Positions 1-7,673 of a stretch of 64,000 nt of DNA are shown piece by piece; the first letter of the stretch is position 1; the number at the start of each line of letters is the position of its first letter. Under the pieces are notes generated by a model, which was given only the letters and a program-made list of their open reading frames with translations, had not been told where the DNA came from and ran no database searches. Source of the DNA: Palsa-1248 sp963737835 (GTDB lineage Bacteria > Gemmatimonadota > Gemmatimonadetes > Gemmatimonadales > Gemmatimonadaceae); contig CAVTUH010000001.1 in the NCBI GenBank assembly GCA_963737835.1, forward strand, positions 2,356,001-2,420,000, given 5' to 3'. The position numbers and the translations under genes were made by a program.

Positions 1-1023
1 GACCCGCGCCCACGGCTGTCCAATCGCGCGAAACTGCTTCTCGACCCGTGGTACGAGCTCGCCCCACAGCGCATCGCCGTACGGCCCATTGTTCGCCGAA
101 TTGACCGCGTACGAGTCATCGTAGTACGGCGTGGGATGCTGGAAGCCGACGATCAAGAACTTGGGCAGCTTCCCGCTGGTCCAATCCTGCGTAAACCGGT
201 ACGCTTGCTCCTGCCGCGCTCGTACACGACCCGTCGCCGACGGATCCGGAGGATTCTCCCGCCACGGGGAGAACGTCGGCTGGAAGTGATCCTGGTAGTA
301 GGCGACCGGGTAGTGCGCGTCCGGGTGCTCATCGTAGCCCGGCGGCAGCAGCACGTACGCGCCCAGGTAGATGTCGTGTCCCCACCACGCGCTCAGCTTG
401 TCGGAGCGGAACTTGATATGCTTGATGTACTTCGTGTCCTGTGGCGGCGCGATGGGCGGGATGCGCTGACTCAGCGCGATGCGAACGGTGCCGGTTGACC
501 GGCCGATCGTCACCTGCTGCGGTGTGCTCACGAGATTGCCGGGCGACCGATTCCAGTGCTGGCCTTCCCATTGATCCATATGGGCCTTGACGACGTGCCC
601 ATCGGCGCGGTGGAACGTGGTGTACACGTTGAGCACGGCCTGCACCCAATAAGTGCCCGGGGGGATCTCGCGCACGCTCGCGACCGGCCACCCGCGCGTC
701 GTCGCGTCGATGACCGCGGCCTGACCGGGCCGAAGTGCGTCGACGTCGACGCCGAACATGGGCTGCGATGTCAGGCCGCGCCCGACCTGGAATCGCGGCT
801 CCTGATCATTCGTGCTCGCAATGATGAGCAGCAGTCGTCCGTCGACCGGATTTGCCTCGAGGGATGCGGGCACGGTCACGGCGAATCGCAGGCCGGTCGA
901 TGGCTGAGGGGCTTGTGCGAACGCGCGCGCGGACGCCAGCGCCACCAGGAGTCCGACAAGGCAGGCGCCACGGCTCGCGGCGCCGGTCAAGACGGACAGC
1001 AGTCGATGAGTGGTAGGTTTCAT
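1..1023 (-). CDS. Secreted esterase-like protein, C-terminus cut by the window edge
   Basis: An open frame runs without a stop from ATG at 1023 down to base 1, giving 341 codons. The first ~36 residues form a signal peptide: basic start, hydrophobic LVGLLVALASA, then ARAFAQA. After it comes a ~200-residue beta-rich region, followed by AYVLLPPGYDEHPDAHYPVAYY and then LPKFLIVGFQHPTPYYDDSY, the layout of enterochelin-esterase/putative-esterase alpha/beta hydrolases. The nucleophile elbow would lie beyond the edge, so catalysis cannot be confirmed. Start chosen because it gives an intact signal peptide; no strong Shine-Dalgarno is seen. It is divergent from the methyltransferase at 1062, with 38 bp between. 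Family assignment is by recalled similarity. Confidence 0.7.
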   Translation of the reverse strand, partial: MKPTTHRLLSVLTGAASRGACLVGLLVALASARAFAQAPQPSTGLRFAVTVPASLEANPVDGRLLLIIASTNDQEPRFQVGRGLTSQPMFGVDVDALRPGQAAVIDATTRGWPVASVREIPPGTYWVQAVLNVYTTFHRADGHVVKAHMDQWEGQHWNRSPGNLVSTPQQVTIGRSTGTVRIALSQRIPPIAPPQDTKYIKHIKFRSDKLSAWWGHDIYLGAYVLLPPGYDEHPDAHYPVAYYQDHFQPTFSPWRENPPDPSATGRVRARQEQAYRFTQDWTSGKLPKFLIVGFQHPTPYYDDSYAVNSANNGPYGDALWGELVPRVEKQFRAIGQPWARV

Positions 1024-1061
1024 GCTGGATAATCTGAGAAACGCCAAGGAGAGATGGAAGC

Positions 1062-1724
1062 ATGACGCAGAAACGCTCGTTGCTCCCGGACGACATCGAA
1101 CGGTATACCGCCGTCGACATGGTGCACGAATCGCCCGTGATGCGTGCGCTGCGGGCTGAAACATCCAAGTTGCCGCGCGGCGGGATGCAGATCGGCGCGG
1201 ACCAGGGCGCGTTCATGGCTCTGCTCGTCCACCTGATCGGCGCTCGGCGGTGCCTCGAGATCGGCACGTTCACCGGCTACAGCGCACTCGTGGTCGCCGC
1301 CGCACTCCCGCCGGATGGGCGCCTTATCGCATGTGACGTGAGCGAAGAGTGGACGAGTGTCGCTCGCCGGTACTGGGCCAAAGCGGGCGTCGCGGATCGC
1401 ATCGAGCTGCGCCTCGGGCCGGCCCGCGACACGCTCGCGGCGCTCATGCGCGACGGGGCCGGCGGGTCGTTCGACTTCGCGTTCATCGACGCCGACAAGA
1501 CCGGGTACGACGCATACTACGAAAGTTGCCTCACGCTCGTTCGCGCCGGTGGGCTCATTCTCCTCGACAATGCCCTGCAGAATGGCGCGGTGGTCGATCC
1601 GTCGGTGCACGAAGCGGATACCGACGCGATCCGCGCGATCAATCAGAAGGTTCGTGACGATCCCCGGGTGGAGTCGGTACTGCTGACGGTTGGGGACGGC
1701 GTGGTGATCGCTCGAAAGCGATAG
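1062..1724 (+). CDS. SAM-dependent O-methyltransferase (family 3, caffeoyl-CoA OMT-like)
   Basis: A 220-aa class I methyltransferase, the usual length for bacterial O-methyltransferase family 3. Motif I is LEIGTFTGYSAL (about residues 65-76). The metal-binding acidic motif FIDADKTGYDAYYE lies near residue 140, and LILLDNALQNGAV follows, as in cation-dependent catechol/caffeoyl-CoA-type OMTs. It should transfer a methyl group from SAM to a hydroxyl of a small aromatic or polyol substrate in the cytoplasm; the substrate is unknown. The start is supported by AAGGAGAG about 8 bp upstream of ATG 1062. It is probably monocistronic and diverges from the esterase. Confidence 0.88.
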   Translation: MTQKRSLLPDDIERYTAVDMVHESPVMRALRAETSKLPRGGMQIGADQGAFMALLVHLIGARRCLEIGTFTGYSALVVAAALPPDGRLIACDVSEEWTSVARRYWAKAGVADRIELRLGPARDTLAALMRDGAGGSFDFAFIDADKTGYDAYYESCLTLVRAGGLILLDNALQNGAVVDPSVHEADTDAIRAINQKVRDDPRVESVLLTVGDGVVIARKR

Positions 1725-1868
1725 CACCAAACGCTGGAACCGGTCACGCAGTAGTACTGGCAGAAGACACGAGCACGTCAATCATGCGCGGTTGGGCGCA
1801 CTGCCTGACTGCGGCTAACGACAGCGGGCAGGCTACAGCCGCCGCTACATCACTGGTGGGGTACGTGT

Positions 1869-2489
1869 ATGAAAGCGATTCGCGCAATGCTGATTCTCTG
1901 TACGGCTGTCACTCTTTCCGCGGGCGTCGCGCGGGCCCAGGAGGGCGGCGGGCCTGGTGCGAACGGCCCGGGTCGATGGGGAGACCGGGGCGGGCAATTC
2001 GACGGGCGGGCTGGCCCAGGGATGCGCGGACGGGGCATGCGCAACATGCGGATGCACCGACGCGGAATGCGCCGGATGCACGATCCGGTCGCCAGATTGC
2101 TCGAGCATCAGACCGCATTGCACTTGAGCGTCGCTCAAGTCAACAACATCATCGCGATCGACAACAAGCTGCACGCTGACAACAAGCCACTCGTCGAGCG
2201 CCTGATGGCGATGCGCTCCGGCATGCGTCGCAACGGGCCGCGTGCGCAGGGCGGGGCTGGCGAGGGCGGCGGCCCGATGGGGCCATCGGTTGCTCAGCGC
2301 GACTCGGTCATGGGCATCATGCAGAGCATGCGCGAGAATACGTGGCGGGCAACGGCTGCCGCCAATGCCGTGCTGACGGCGGACCAGCTCAACACGGCTG
2401 GCAACTTCGATCGTGCCACGCACCCCAACATGATGTGGCGCATGGTGCCACCGGGCGGCAATCGGGGACCTGGCGCGCCGAAGGGGTAA
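1869..2489 (+). CDS. Periplasmic Spy/CpxP-like protein, Gly/Arg/Met-rich
   Basis: A 206-aa secreted protein. Residues 1-23 are a signal peptide ending ARAQ. Next is a low-complexity Gly/Arg/Met region (about residues 25-70, with repeated GMR and MRM), then helical segments carrying LSVAQVNNI and LTADQLN, which resemble the LTxxQ motifs of the Spy/CpxP heavy-metal-resistance and chaperone family. A periplasmic helical role in stress or metal binding is inferred; the Met/His-rich stretch could bind metal. It ends just before the hairpin at 2522. Confidence 0.6.
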   Translation: MKAIRAMLILCTAVTLSAGVARAQEGGGPGANGPGRWGDRGGQFDGRAGPGMRGRGMRNMRMHRRGMRRMHDPVARLLEHQTALHLSVAQVNNIIAIDNKLHADNKPLVERLMAMRSGMRRNGPRAQGGAGEGGGPMGPSVAQRDSVMGIMQSMRENTWRATAAANAVLTADQLNTAGNFDRATHPNMMWRMVPPGGNRGPGAPKG

Positions 2490-2521
2490 GACCAGAGACT
2501 CGGACCTCGCGAACCACTCAG

Positions 2522-2556
2522 TGAGGGCCAGCGACGGTGATCCGTCCTGGCCCTCA
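2522..2556. terminator. Strong GC-rich hairpin, bidirectional-type terminator core
   Basis: The left arm TGAGGGCCAGCGACGG (2522-2537) pairs with CCGTCCTGGCCCTCA (2542-2556) around a TGAT loop. This is the same AGGGCCAG/CTGGCCCT core as the heptamer-flanked elements elsewhere in the window, but here the heptamer arms are absent. It lies between two tandem plus-strand genes. Confidence 0.7.
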
Positions 2557-2681
2557 GAGTTCCCCCCGATCCCGAATCCCGTCTTTCGGCAGTTCTTCGG
2601 TCTCTCCGTTAACGCTGAGCTCGCTCTGTCGTCCACCTTACCGAAGAGGTCTTGAGGGTCCATCGCTTCGGGAGGGGTACC

Positions 2682-3278
2682 ATGATTCGCAGAGCCTTCT
2701 ACGCGGCCTCGGTCGCCGCGACCGTCGGTCTCGTCTTTCTGCCGTCGAGCGGCGCAGCCCAGGATCCGCAGGCACCGCCTCCAGGGACCTACCGGGACCG
2801 CGAGCAGAACCAGCAGGATCGCGTCGCGAACGGCGTTCAGAGCGGACAGTTGACGGCCGGCGAAACGAAGTCTCTCGAGGGCCAGGAGGCCGCGGTCAAC
2901 TCACAGGCGCGTGCCGACCGAGCCGCGGATGACGGCCACCTCACGGCGGCCGACCGCTCGCAGCTCAACGGCGAGCAGAACCATTTGAGCAAAGAGATCT
3001 ACACCGACAAGCACAATGCGGCGACCGCACACTATGGCAACAACGAGGTTGGGCAACGTCGGTTGAATCAGCAGAACCGAATCGCGAACGGGATGCGCAA
3101 CGGGACGCTGTCTGCGGGCCAAGCCGCCCATCTCGAAGGACATGAGCAGCACATCAACCAGCAGATCCATGCGGATCGGTCCGCTAATGGTGGCAAGTTG
3201 ACGGGCGCCGAGAAGGGCCACATCAACCACGAGCAGAACAAGACGAGCCACGCGATTTATCGGGATAAGCACAAGTAA
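2682..3278 (+). CDS. Secreted helical repeat protein of unknown function
   Basis: A 198-aa protein with signal peptide (MIRRAFYAA..., ending GAAQ). The mature part is two ~75-residue repeats. Each holds the pattern QxRxANGxxxGxLTxxE...LE, a second half beginning RAxxDGxLT, and a closing segment xxYxDKH; the last residues IYRDKHK match the earlier IYTDKHN. It is rich in Asn, Gln and His. I chose ATG 2682 over an upstream in-frame ATG at 2652 because GGAGG sits 6 bp before it and the signal peptide begins there. The EF-hand-like spacing of Asp/Asn residues was considered but is not convincing. The function is not recognised. Confidence 0.7.
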   Translation: MIRRAFYAASVAATVGLVFLPSSGAAQDPQAPPPGTYRDREQNQQDRVANGVQSGQLTAGETKSLEGQEAAVNSQARADRAADDGHLTAADRSQLNGEQNHLSKEIYTDKHNAATAHYGNNEVGQRRLNQQNRIANGMRNGTLSAGQAAHLEGHEQHINQQIHADRSANGGKLTGAEKGHINHEQNKTSHAIYRDKHK

Positions 3279-3286
3279 CTGGACGG

Positions 3287-3442
3287 CGGGATCAGGGATC
3301 GGGGATCAGGGGTCCGGAACAAACACTGAGGGCCGGTCGCGGTGCAAAGCGGCTGGCCCTCGGTGTTTGTTGTAGGTCCCTGACCTCTGACCCTAACCCC
3401 TGAGCCCTGATGTCTGGTCCCTGATGCCTGAGCCCTGGTCCC
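3287..3442. repeat. Heptamer-armed terminator element, GGATCAG flavour
   Basis: The central hairpin pairs AACAAACACTGAGGGCCGG (from 3318) with CTGGCCCTCGGTGTTTGTT (to 3371). It is flanked on the left by GATCAGG/GATCGGG/GGTCCGG heptamers (3287-3317) and on the right by CTGACCN/CTGAGCC/CTGATGN heptamers (3376-3442), which are roughly inverse-complementary. A-rich and T-rich shoulders make it a plausible terminator in both directions. Confidence 0.75.
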
Positions 3443-3484
3443 CGTTACCTTTCCTCCCTAGCCTCGCCGCAGGAGGGCCACATC

Positions 3485-3769
3485 ATGGACCGTGTCGAGC
3501 TCGAGGTCTTCAACCAGGACCGCAACATGGCGGTCGTGCGACTGCCAGGACGTCGAACTCCGGGATCTGTCGTTCCTGCGGACGCACTTCGACACTTGTG
3601 TTTTCTGGCCGAGTCGGTGGTGGACCGCGTGCGCGAGGATCACGATCGCGAGCTGTCGGACGATGCCCAGGAGTTGTGCGAGCTGCTCACCCTCCGACTC
3701 CGCGTTTTCGAGGACGCAACGCGCGATCTGACGTATTCGCCGACGGGTGCCTTTCCAAAATTTCGGTAG
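3485..3769 (+). CDS. Small DUF6959-like protein
   Basis: A 94-aa protein with an excellent ribosome site (AGGAGG, 8 bp before ATG 3485). The N-terminal VELFNQ-like opening, AVVRLPGRRTPGSVV, and the helical tail with LSDDAQELCELLTLRL resemble DUF6959 proteins (short proteins beginning VELFxxxxNxAVVRxPGRRFPG). Those have no assigned biochemical role, though some occur near secretion or immunity loci; nothing of that kind is next to this one. It starts right after a heptamer-armed element and precedes a methyltransferase by 71 bp, possibly the same transcript. Confidence 0.6.
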   Translation: MDRVELEVFNQDRNMAVVRLPGRRTPGSVVPADALRHLCFLAESVVDRVREDHDRELSDDAQELCELLTLRLRVFEDATRDLTYSPTGAFPKFR

Positions 3770-3840
3770 CGGTCGCCCCGCATGGGTCGACGGCGATCTG
3801 ACCATGAACGGTCCGATCGCCGAGCGTTGAGGTCGACGCG

Positions 3841-4590
3841 ATGGGGTTTCAGGATCTTTTCTCCGCACAGGCTGCGACGTACGCTGCCATTCGCCCCGAC
3901 TATCCGCCCGAGCTGTTCGACTTCCTCGCGTCGCTCGTTGAGCGACACAGGCTCGCATGGGATTGCGCCACTGGCAACGGACAGGCCGCGCTGGCGCTGG
4001 CGGCGTTCTTCGAGCACGTCATCGCAACCGACGCGAGCGCGAAGCAACTCGCGCATGCGCGCGCACATCCGCGAATCGAGTACCGGGCAGCGACGGCCGA
4101 AGCCAGTGGTCTCCCCGATGCAACGGTCGATCTGGTCACGGTCGCGCAGGCGCTGCACTGGTTCGACCGCGAACGCTTCTACACGGAAGCGAAGCGTGTG
4201 CTCGTGCCGCGTGGTGTGCTCGCGGTCTGGAGCTATGGCGACCCTGCGATAACGGATGGCCGGGCGGTCGATGCCGCCCTCCAGCACTTCAATCTGGTTA
4301 CGCTTGGCCCGTACTGGCCCGCCGGCCGCGGTCTCGTGGGCGCCGCGACGCGGCAGCTCCCGTTCCCCTTTGCGGAGACACCGGCTCCGCCGATCGACAT
4401 CGTCCGCCTGTGGACGCTCGATGAGCTCGCGCAGTACCTCCGCTCCTGGTCATCGTGCGCCGCGTATCTCAAGCGCCACGGCACCGATCCCGTGTCACCG
4501 TTCCTGGAGAGGCTGGCGCCGCTCTGGGGAAATCGCGACGCGCGGCACGAGGTGCGGTGGGCGGTGACGATGAGAGTGGGGAAATGCTAG
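3841..4590 (+). CDS. Class I SAM-dependent methyltransferase (Methyltransf_11/UbiE-like)
   Basis: A 249-aa protein. The opening FSAQAATYAAIRPDYPPELF is typical of the SAM methyltransferases with the F(S/G)xxAxxYaxxRPxYP entry motif. Motif I is degenerate (AWDCATGNGQAAL, about residues 38-50). An acidic residue follows at ATDAS, then the post-motif ATAEASGLPDATVDLVTVAQ and the ALHWFDRERFYTEAKRVLVP segment. The reaction class is clear but the substrate is not. The stop is at 4588-4590, immediately before a heptamer-armed hairpin. Confidence 0.82.
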   Translation: MGFQDLFSAQAATYAAIRPDYPPELFDFLASLVERHRLAWDCATGNGQAALALAAFFEHVIATDASAKQLAHARAHPRIEYRAATAEASGLPDATVDLVTVAQALHWFDRERFYTEAKRVLVPRGVLAVWSYGDPAITDGRAVDAALQHFNLVTLGPYWPAGRGLVGAATRQLPFPFAETPAPPIDIVRLWTLDELAQYLRSWSSCAAYLKRHGTDPVSPFLERLAPLWGNRDARHEVRWAVTMRVGKC

Positions 4591-4696
4591 ACGCTGGACG
4601 CTGGACGTTGGACGTTAGACGTTAGAGACAAACCTCGAGGCCAGCCACTGTGCATCCAGCTGGCCTCGAGGTTTGCTTCTAACGTCCAACGTCTAA
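4589..4696. repeat. Heptamer-armed terminator element, GACGTTR flavour (left part, interrupted by IS)
   Basis: The left arm is five GACGCTG/GACGTTG/GACGTTA heptamers (4589-4626). The hairpin AAACCTCGAGGCCAGC (4630-4645) pairs perfectly with GCTGGCCTCGAGGTTT (4659-4674). The right arm starts TTCTAACGTCCAACGTCTAA (to 4696) and resumes at 5889 after the insertion sequence. It lies between convergent genes (methyltransferase and SGNH hydrolase), consistent with a bidirectional terminator. Confidence 0.85.
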
Positions 4697-5888
4697 GGAA
4701 GCTCTGAAGAATGCCGTCTTCGGACGCGAGTCAGTGTGATTGCGAGCGGTGATCGAGAAAGATCGGTCGGTGATGCAGGCCGGCCTGGGCCGCGAGGCTC
4801 AGTGCCGGCGCCACCGGACGCGTTTGCGTCGTTAGCAGAGACACGTCGCCCTACGGGCCCCCAGTTTGTAGCGCACCAAGTACAGGTTCGCGAGGGCAAA
4901 CGCGGCGTAGACCCGCACGGTGTTCTTGGCCAAGCCCCGATAGCGCACCTTGGCAAAGCCCCAGAGGCGCTTCACCACATGGTAGCATGCTCGCCCCGCG
5001 CCCGCACGCGCGAGCGCGCCCGATTGATCGCGTGCCACCGCGGCGTGATGGGTCGGTGGTGGCACCCGCGGCGGTTGACCCGATAGCGAATCCCCGCGAG
5101 CTTGCACGCCACCCGATCGGACTCCTTCCAGTAGCCCCGATCGCCATAGAGCACCCGCTCCTCGCCATGGAGCAAGTAGGGCAGCTGCTCCAGCTCGCCG
5201 GCGGCCGCATGCGTGGTCGTGAGCGTGTGCACCAAGCCGTGCGGGTCCGTCCCCGTGTGCACGCGCATCCCGAAGTACCAGGTCTGGCCCTTCTTGGTCT
5301 GCCGCATCTCGGGGTCGCGCGCCTGCGCGGCATTCTTCGTCGAACTCGGCGCACTGATAATCGTCGCGTCGACGATCGTCCCCGTCTTGAGGAGCAACCC
5401 CTTGGTCTCCAACAGGCCGCGCACGAGCGCGAACACCTGTTCGGTGAGCCGGTGCGTTTCCAACAGCCGCCGAAACCGGAGAATCGTCGTCTCGTCCGGC
5501 AAGGCATCCTCACTGAGTTCGACACCCACAAAGCGCCGCATTGCGTCACTGTCGTAGAGCGCATCTTCCGCGGCTGGATCGGACAGATCGAACCACTGCT
5601 GCAGACAGTAGATCCGGAGCATCGTCTCGAGCGGCATGGCCGGCCGACCCGCGCCCGCGTGCGGCCGCGGATAGTGCGGCGCGATGAGCGCCGTGAGCTC
5701 GGCCCACGGCATCACCGCGTTCATTTCGGCCAAGAACCGCTCGCGACGCGTGACCTTTTTCTTGTCCGAGTAGGCCAGCCCGGCAAACGTCCGCTGGAGT
5801 CCCATGCGCTCCTCACGAGGTGTGTGCTCGGGCTGGCAATACATCACTTCTCATCCACCGATGCAAGACTCAGTTTTGCAGAGGTTCC
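4697..5888 (-). mobile_element. IS5-group insertion sequence, 1192 bp, CTAA target duplication
   Basis: The ends are imperfect inverted repeats: GGAAGCTCTGAAGAATGCCG at 4697 against GGAACCTCTGCAAAACTGAG read inward from 5888. Both sides carry CTAA (4693-4696 and 5889-5892), matching the YTAR target duplication known for the IS5 group. The target is a heptamer (YAACGTC) arm of the repeat element, so the element is split. It carries one transposase gene on the minus strand, with a frameshift. Length is normal for the IS5 group. Confidence 0.9.
4832..5805 (-). pseudogene. IS5-family DDE transposase, C-terminal frameshift
   Basis: The N-terminal frame runs from ATG 5805 (GAGGAG upstream) and carries the IS5 signature: AGRPAMPLETMLRIYCLQQW, DETTILRFRRLLE, the first Asp at GTIVDATIISAPSSTKN, YFGMRVHTGTD, and the second Asp at ERVLYGDRGYW. 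The frame then ends early at ATMW, while the expected tail (CYHVVKRLWGFAKVRYRGL, KNTVRVYAAFALANLYL) continues in another frame down to 4832. The shift lies near 4984-4990 and is one base. The tail holds the Glu/Lys region of the DDE domain, so a strictly translated product would be truncated. Known IS5 programmed frameshifts (IS427 group) lie elsewhere, so decay or sequence error is more likely. Confidence 0.85.
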
Positions 5889-5944
5889 CTAACGTCCAAC
5901 GTCCAACGTCCAACGTCCAACGTCTAACGTCCAACGTCCAACGT
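5889..5944. repeat. Heptamer arm, continuation after the IS
   Basis: Eight consecutive YAACGTC heptamers (TAACGTC/CAACGTC) complete the right arm of the element that begins at 4589. The last residues and stop codon of the SGNH hydrolase gene are read from this arm on the minus strand. Confidence 0.85.
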
Positions 5945-6526
5945 CTTTAGTACTGCTCTCGCAATCTTCTCTCCCCCACGCCCGGACGGCTCGATCTCAT
6001 TCGCGTAGTCTTCCGGCTCGTCGCACACGGTTCGCAAGTCCACGATCGGCATGGACGCGGCCCCGGCGGCTCGAATGATGGCGTCATTGAACACGCACAG
6101 CGCGGTCGCAGCGATTTGCTGCAAGTGTGCGTCGCCGAAGTTGCCGTTGTAGATCGTACACACCACAGTGTGCATCTTGCGCGCGCGGACTTTGCGCAAC
6201 ATGTCGACGTAGCGGCGCTCGAATCGGGACGCGACGTGCGCCACCTTCCAGAGCGCTTCCGCGACCGTCCCGGCCCGCTCCGTGAGGATCCCGGCATCGC
6301 GCAGCGCGTCATTGCCACCGGCTGATACCGCAAGGTGCGTCGTATCGCTCGGGAGATGCATCAGCTGTCGACCGATCTCGTCGATTGTACTGCCGTCCTG
6401 TGCCAGCAGCGAGACGCGCCAGCCTGGTGGAGCATGCGCCTCGAACGCGTGGATGGTGGCACGTCCGGCAGCCACGTAGGCTGCGTTGTCGAAGACGGAG
6501 TCGCCGAGGAGGACCAGATGCGGCAT
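5924..6526 (-). CDS. SGNH/GDSL hydrolase
   Basis: A 200-aa cytoplasmic hydrolase. Block I has the nucleophile Ser in LVLLGDSVFDN (residues 3-13), block III is VSAGGNDAL (about residue 90), and the C-terminus has the subset motif IEPSGRGGEKIA in place of the usual DxxH block. It is probably an acyl-ester or thioester hydrolase; the substrate is unknown. The C-terminal KTLDVGR and stop are encoded by the YAACGTC repeat arm, so the repeat has supplied the end of the protein. No signal peptide is seen. It is transcribed toward the methyltransferase at 3841. Confidence 0.83.
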   Translation of the reverse strand: MPHLVLLGDSVFDNAAYVAAGRATIHAFEAHAPPGWRVSLLAQDGSTIDEIGRQLMHLPSDTTHLAVSAGGNDALRDAGILTERAGTVAEALWKVAHVASRFERRYVDMLRKVRARKMHTVVCTIYNGNFGDAHLQQIAATALCVFNDAIIRAAGAASMPIVDLRTVCDEPEDYANEIEPSGRGGEKIARAVLKTLDVGR

Positions 6527-6537
6527 GGGGAACTACA

Positions 6538-6657
6538 AGACGTTAGACGTTAGACGTTGGACGTTGGAAACAAAACGCGAAGGCCAGCCAGATGCGCCGT
6601 GGCTGGCCCTCGGGGTTCGTTTTCCAACGTCTAACGTCCAACGTCTAGCGTCCAACG
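6538..6657. repeat. Heptamer-armed terminator element, GACGTTR flavour
   Basis: The left arm is four or five GACGTTA/GACGTTG units (6538-6567). The hairpin pairs GAAGGCCAGCCA (6579-6590) with TGGCTGGCCCTC (6600-6611), with A-rich and T-rich shoulders (AAACAAAACGC/GGGGTTCGTTTT). The right arm is YAACGTC units including one TAGCGTC (6624-6657). It sits between two tandem minus-strand genes. Confidence 0.85.
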
Positions 6658-6676
6658 CCGGACCTCGCACCTCAGG

Positions 6677-7300
6677 TTATCTCGGCAACAAATACCGCAC
6701 GCCGAACTGGAAGGGGAAAAACGGCGCGTCGCCGAGGCCGAACGGAGCGCTGAGTGAGACCTGATACCGCAGCTCGAAGAAGAGCTGGACGGGATTGACG
6801 GGATAGCGGACGCCAGCGCCGAAGTTGAGGCCGAATCCCGTGCTCGACTCGGAGCAGGAGTAAAACGGCGCCTGGCCGCAGAGGTCGAAGGTCGAGGAGA
6901 CGTGATAGAGGCCGATGCCGGCCAAGCCATAAACCTGTAGCGCCGAGTGCGTGTCGAAGTCGTAGAGGCCGTTGGCCGCGAATCGCCACACACTGGAGCT
7001 GCCACTCGTCCCGCTGTAGCCGAAGTCCGAGTATCCGATCTCTCCGCGGAAGTAAATCTTGCCGGTGGACGCCGGCCGATATTCGACCGATCCCATCACA
7101 TCGAGGCCGGTGTTGAGGCCTGTGCCAAAATCTCCGACTGGCACCGCAAATCCGAGGGACCCATCAACTGCCCACTGCCCTGGCAGGATGTGCCCATTGG
7201 GTGGTGGCGGCGGGGGTTGTATGCCCTGGGCGAGCGCCGGGCTGCCGATAGCGAGTGTGCACACTGCAACAACAAGAGCGTTCACGATGCGCGATGTCAT
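6677..7300 (-). CDS. Outer-membrane beta-barrel protein
   Basis: A 207-aa protein with signal peptide (MTSRIVNALVVAVCTLAIG, cleaved near ALAQG), then a short polyproline stretch, then alternating beta strands rich in Gly and aromatic residues, ending in VRYLLPR. The family looks like OmpA-type/opacity porin barrels. Start moved from 7324 to ATG 7300 because GAGGAG precedes it by 9 bp and the signal peptide begins there. Two Cys pairs (DLCGQAPFYSC) may form a loop disulphide. Function unknown; structural or adhesive roles are typical of the family. Confidence 0.72.
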   Translation of the reverse strand: MTSRIVNALVVAVCTLAIGSPALAQGIQPPPPPPNGHILPGQWAVDGSLGFAVPVGDFGTGLNTGLDVMGSVEYRPASTGKIYFRGEIGYSDFGYSGTSGSSSVWRFAANGLYDFDTHSALQVYGLAGIGLYHVSSTFDLCGQAPFYSCSESSTGFGLNFGAGVRYPVNPVQLFFELRYQVSLSAPFGLGDAPFFPFQFGVRYLLPR

Positions 7301-7673
7301 GGGTGTCTGCTCCTCGTTCCTCATTGGTGGGTCACACTGGTCGTCGGCTCGTCTGTCCTCGGCGGTCGTGTTTGTCGCGCCGGCCGACGGCGGTCACTCC
7401 TCCCTCCTCCATGCACGAATGATACGAGCGCGACGGACGAGCTCGAAGACCTGCGCCATGATGGTAGCGCATCTTGCCTGCAGATTGCACCGTCCGGCTG
7501 CGAGTGTGGTATGGGGGGACGATCGAGAGCGACCGAGGGTCAGAGCCGGGATGCGTGCCGCCGGCCGCGCGGGGACGGGCCGATCGTCGGGGCCGTCCGC
7601 CCGCCGGGGGGACCGGCTTGCCACCGCACGGTCTCACGCGCGCCGTGACGTCGTCGCCTATTTTCGTTAGCAC
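7301..7673. other. Divergent intergenic region, no gene seen
   Basis: This 373-bp stretch separates the minus-strand barrel gene from the plus-strand DUF5916 gene and should hold both promoters. I see no convincing ORF or long repeat. A short GC palindrome (GGACGGGCC...GGGGCCGTCC, about 7574-7601) is present. No clear sigma70 boxes were found. Confidence 0.4.

Noticed and set aside
4832..5805. Programmed frameshift in the IS5 transposase
   Set aside because: The shift lies near the C-terminal end of the DDE domain, without a slippery A- or U-run; known IS427-type shifts lie elsewhere. Decay or error is simpler.
4987..5892. 301-aa plus-strand frame across the insertion sequence
   Set aside because: It is the antisense shadow of the IS5 transposase, with Arg-rich composition and no start context.
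5889..5944. Short tandem repeats as a CRISPR array
   Set aside because: Units are 7 bp and contiguous without spacers, and no cas gene is present.
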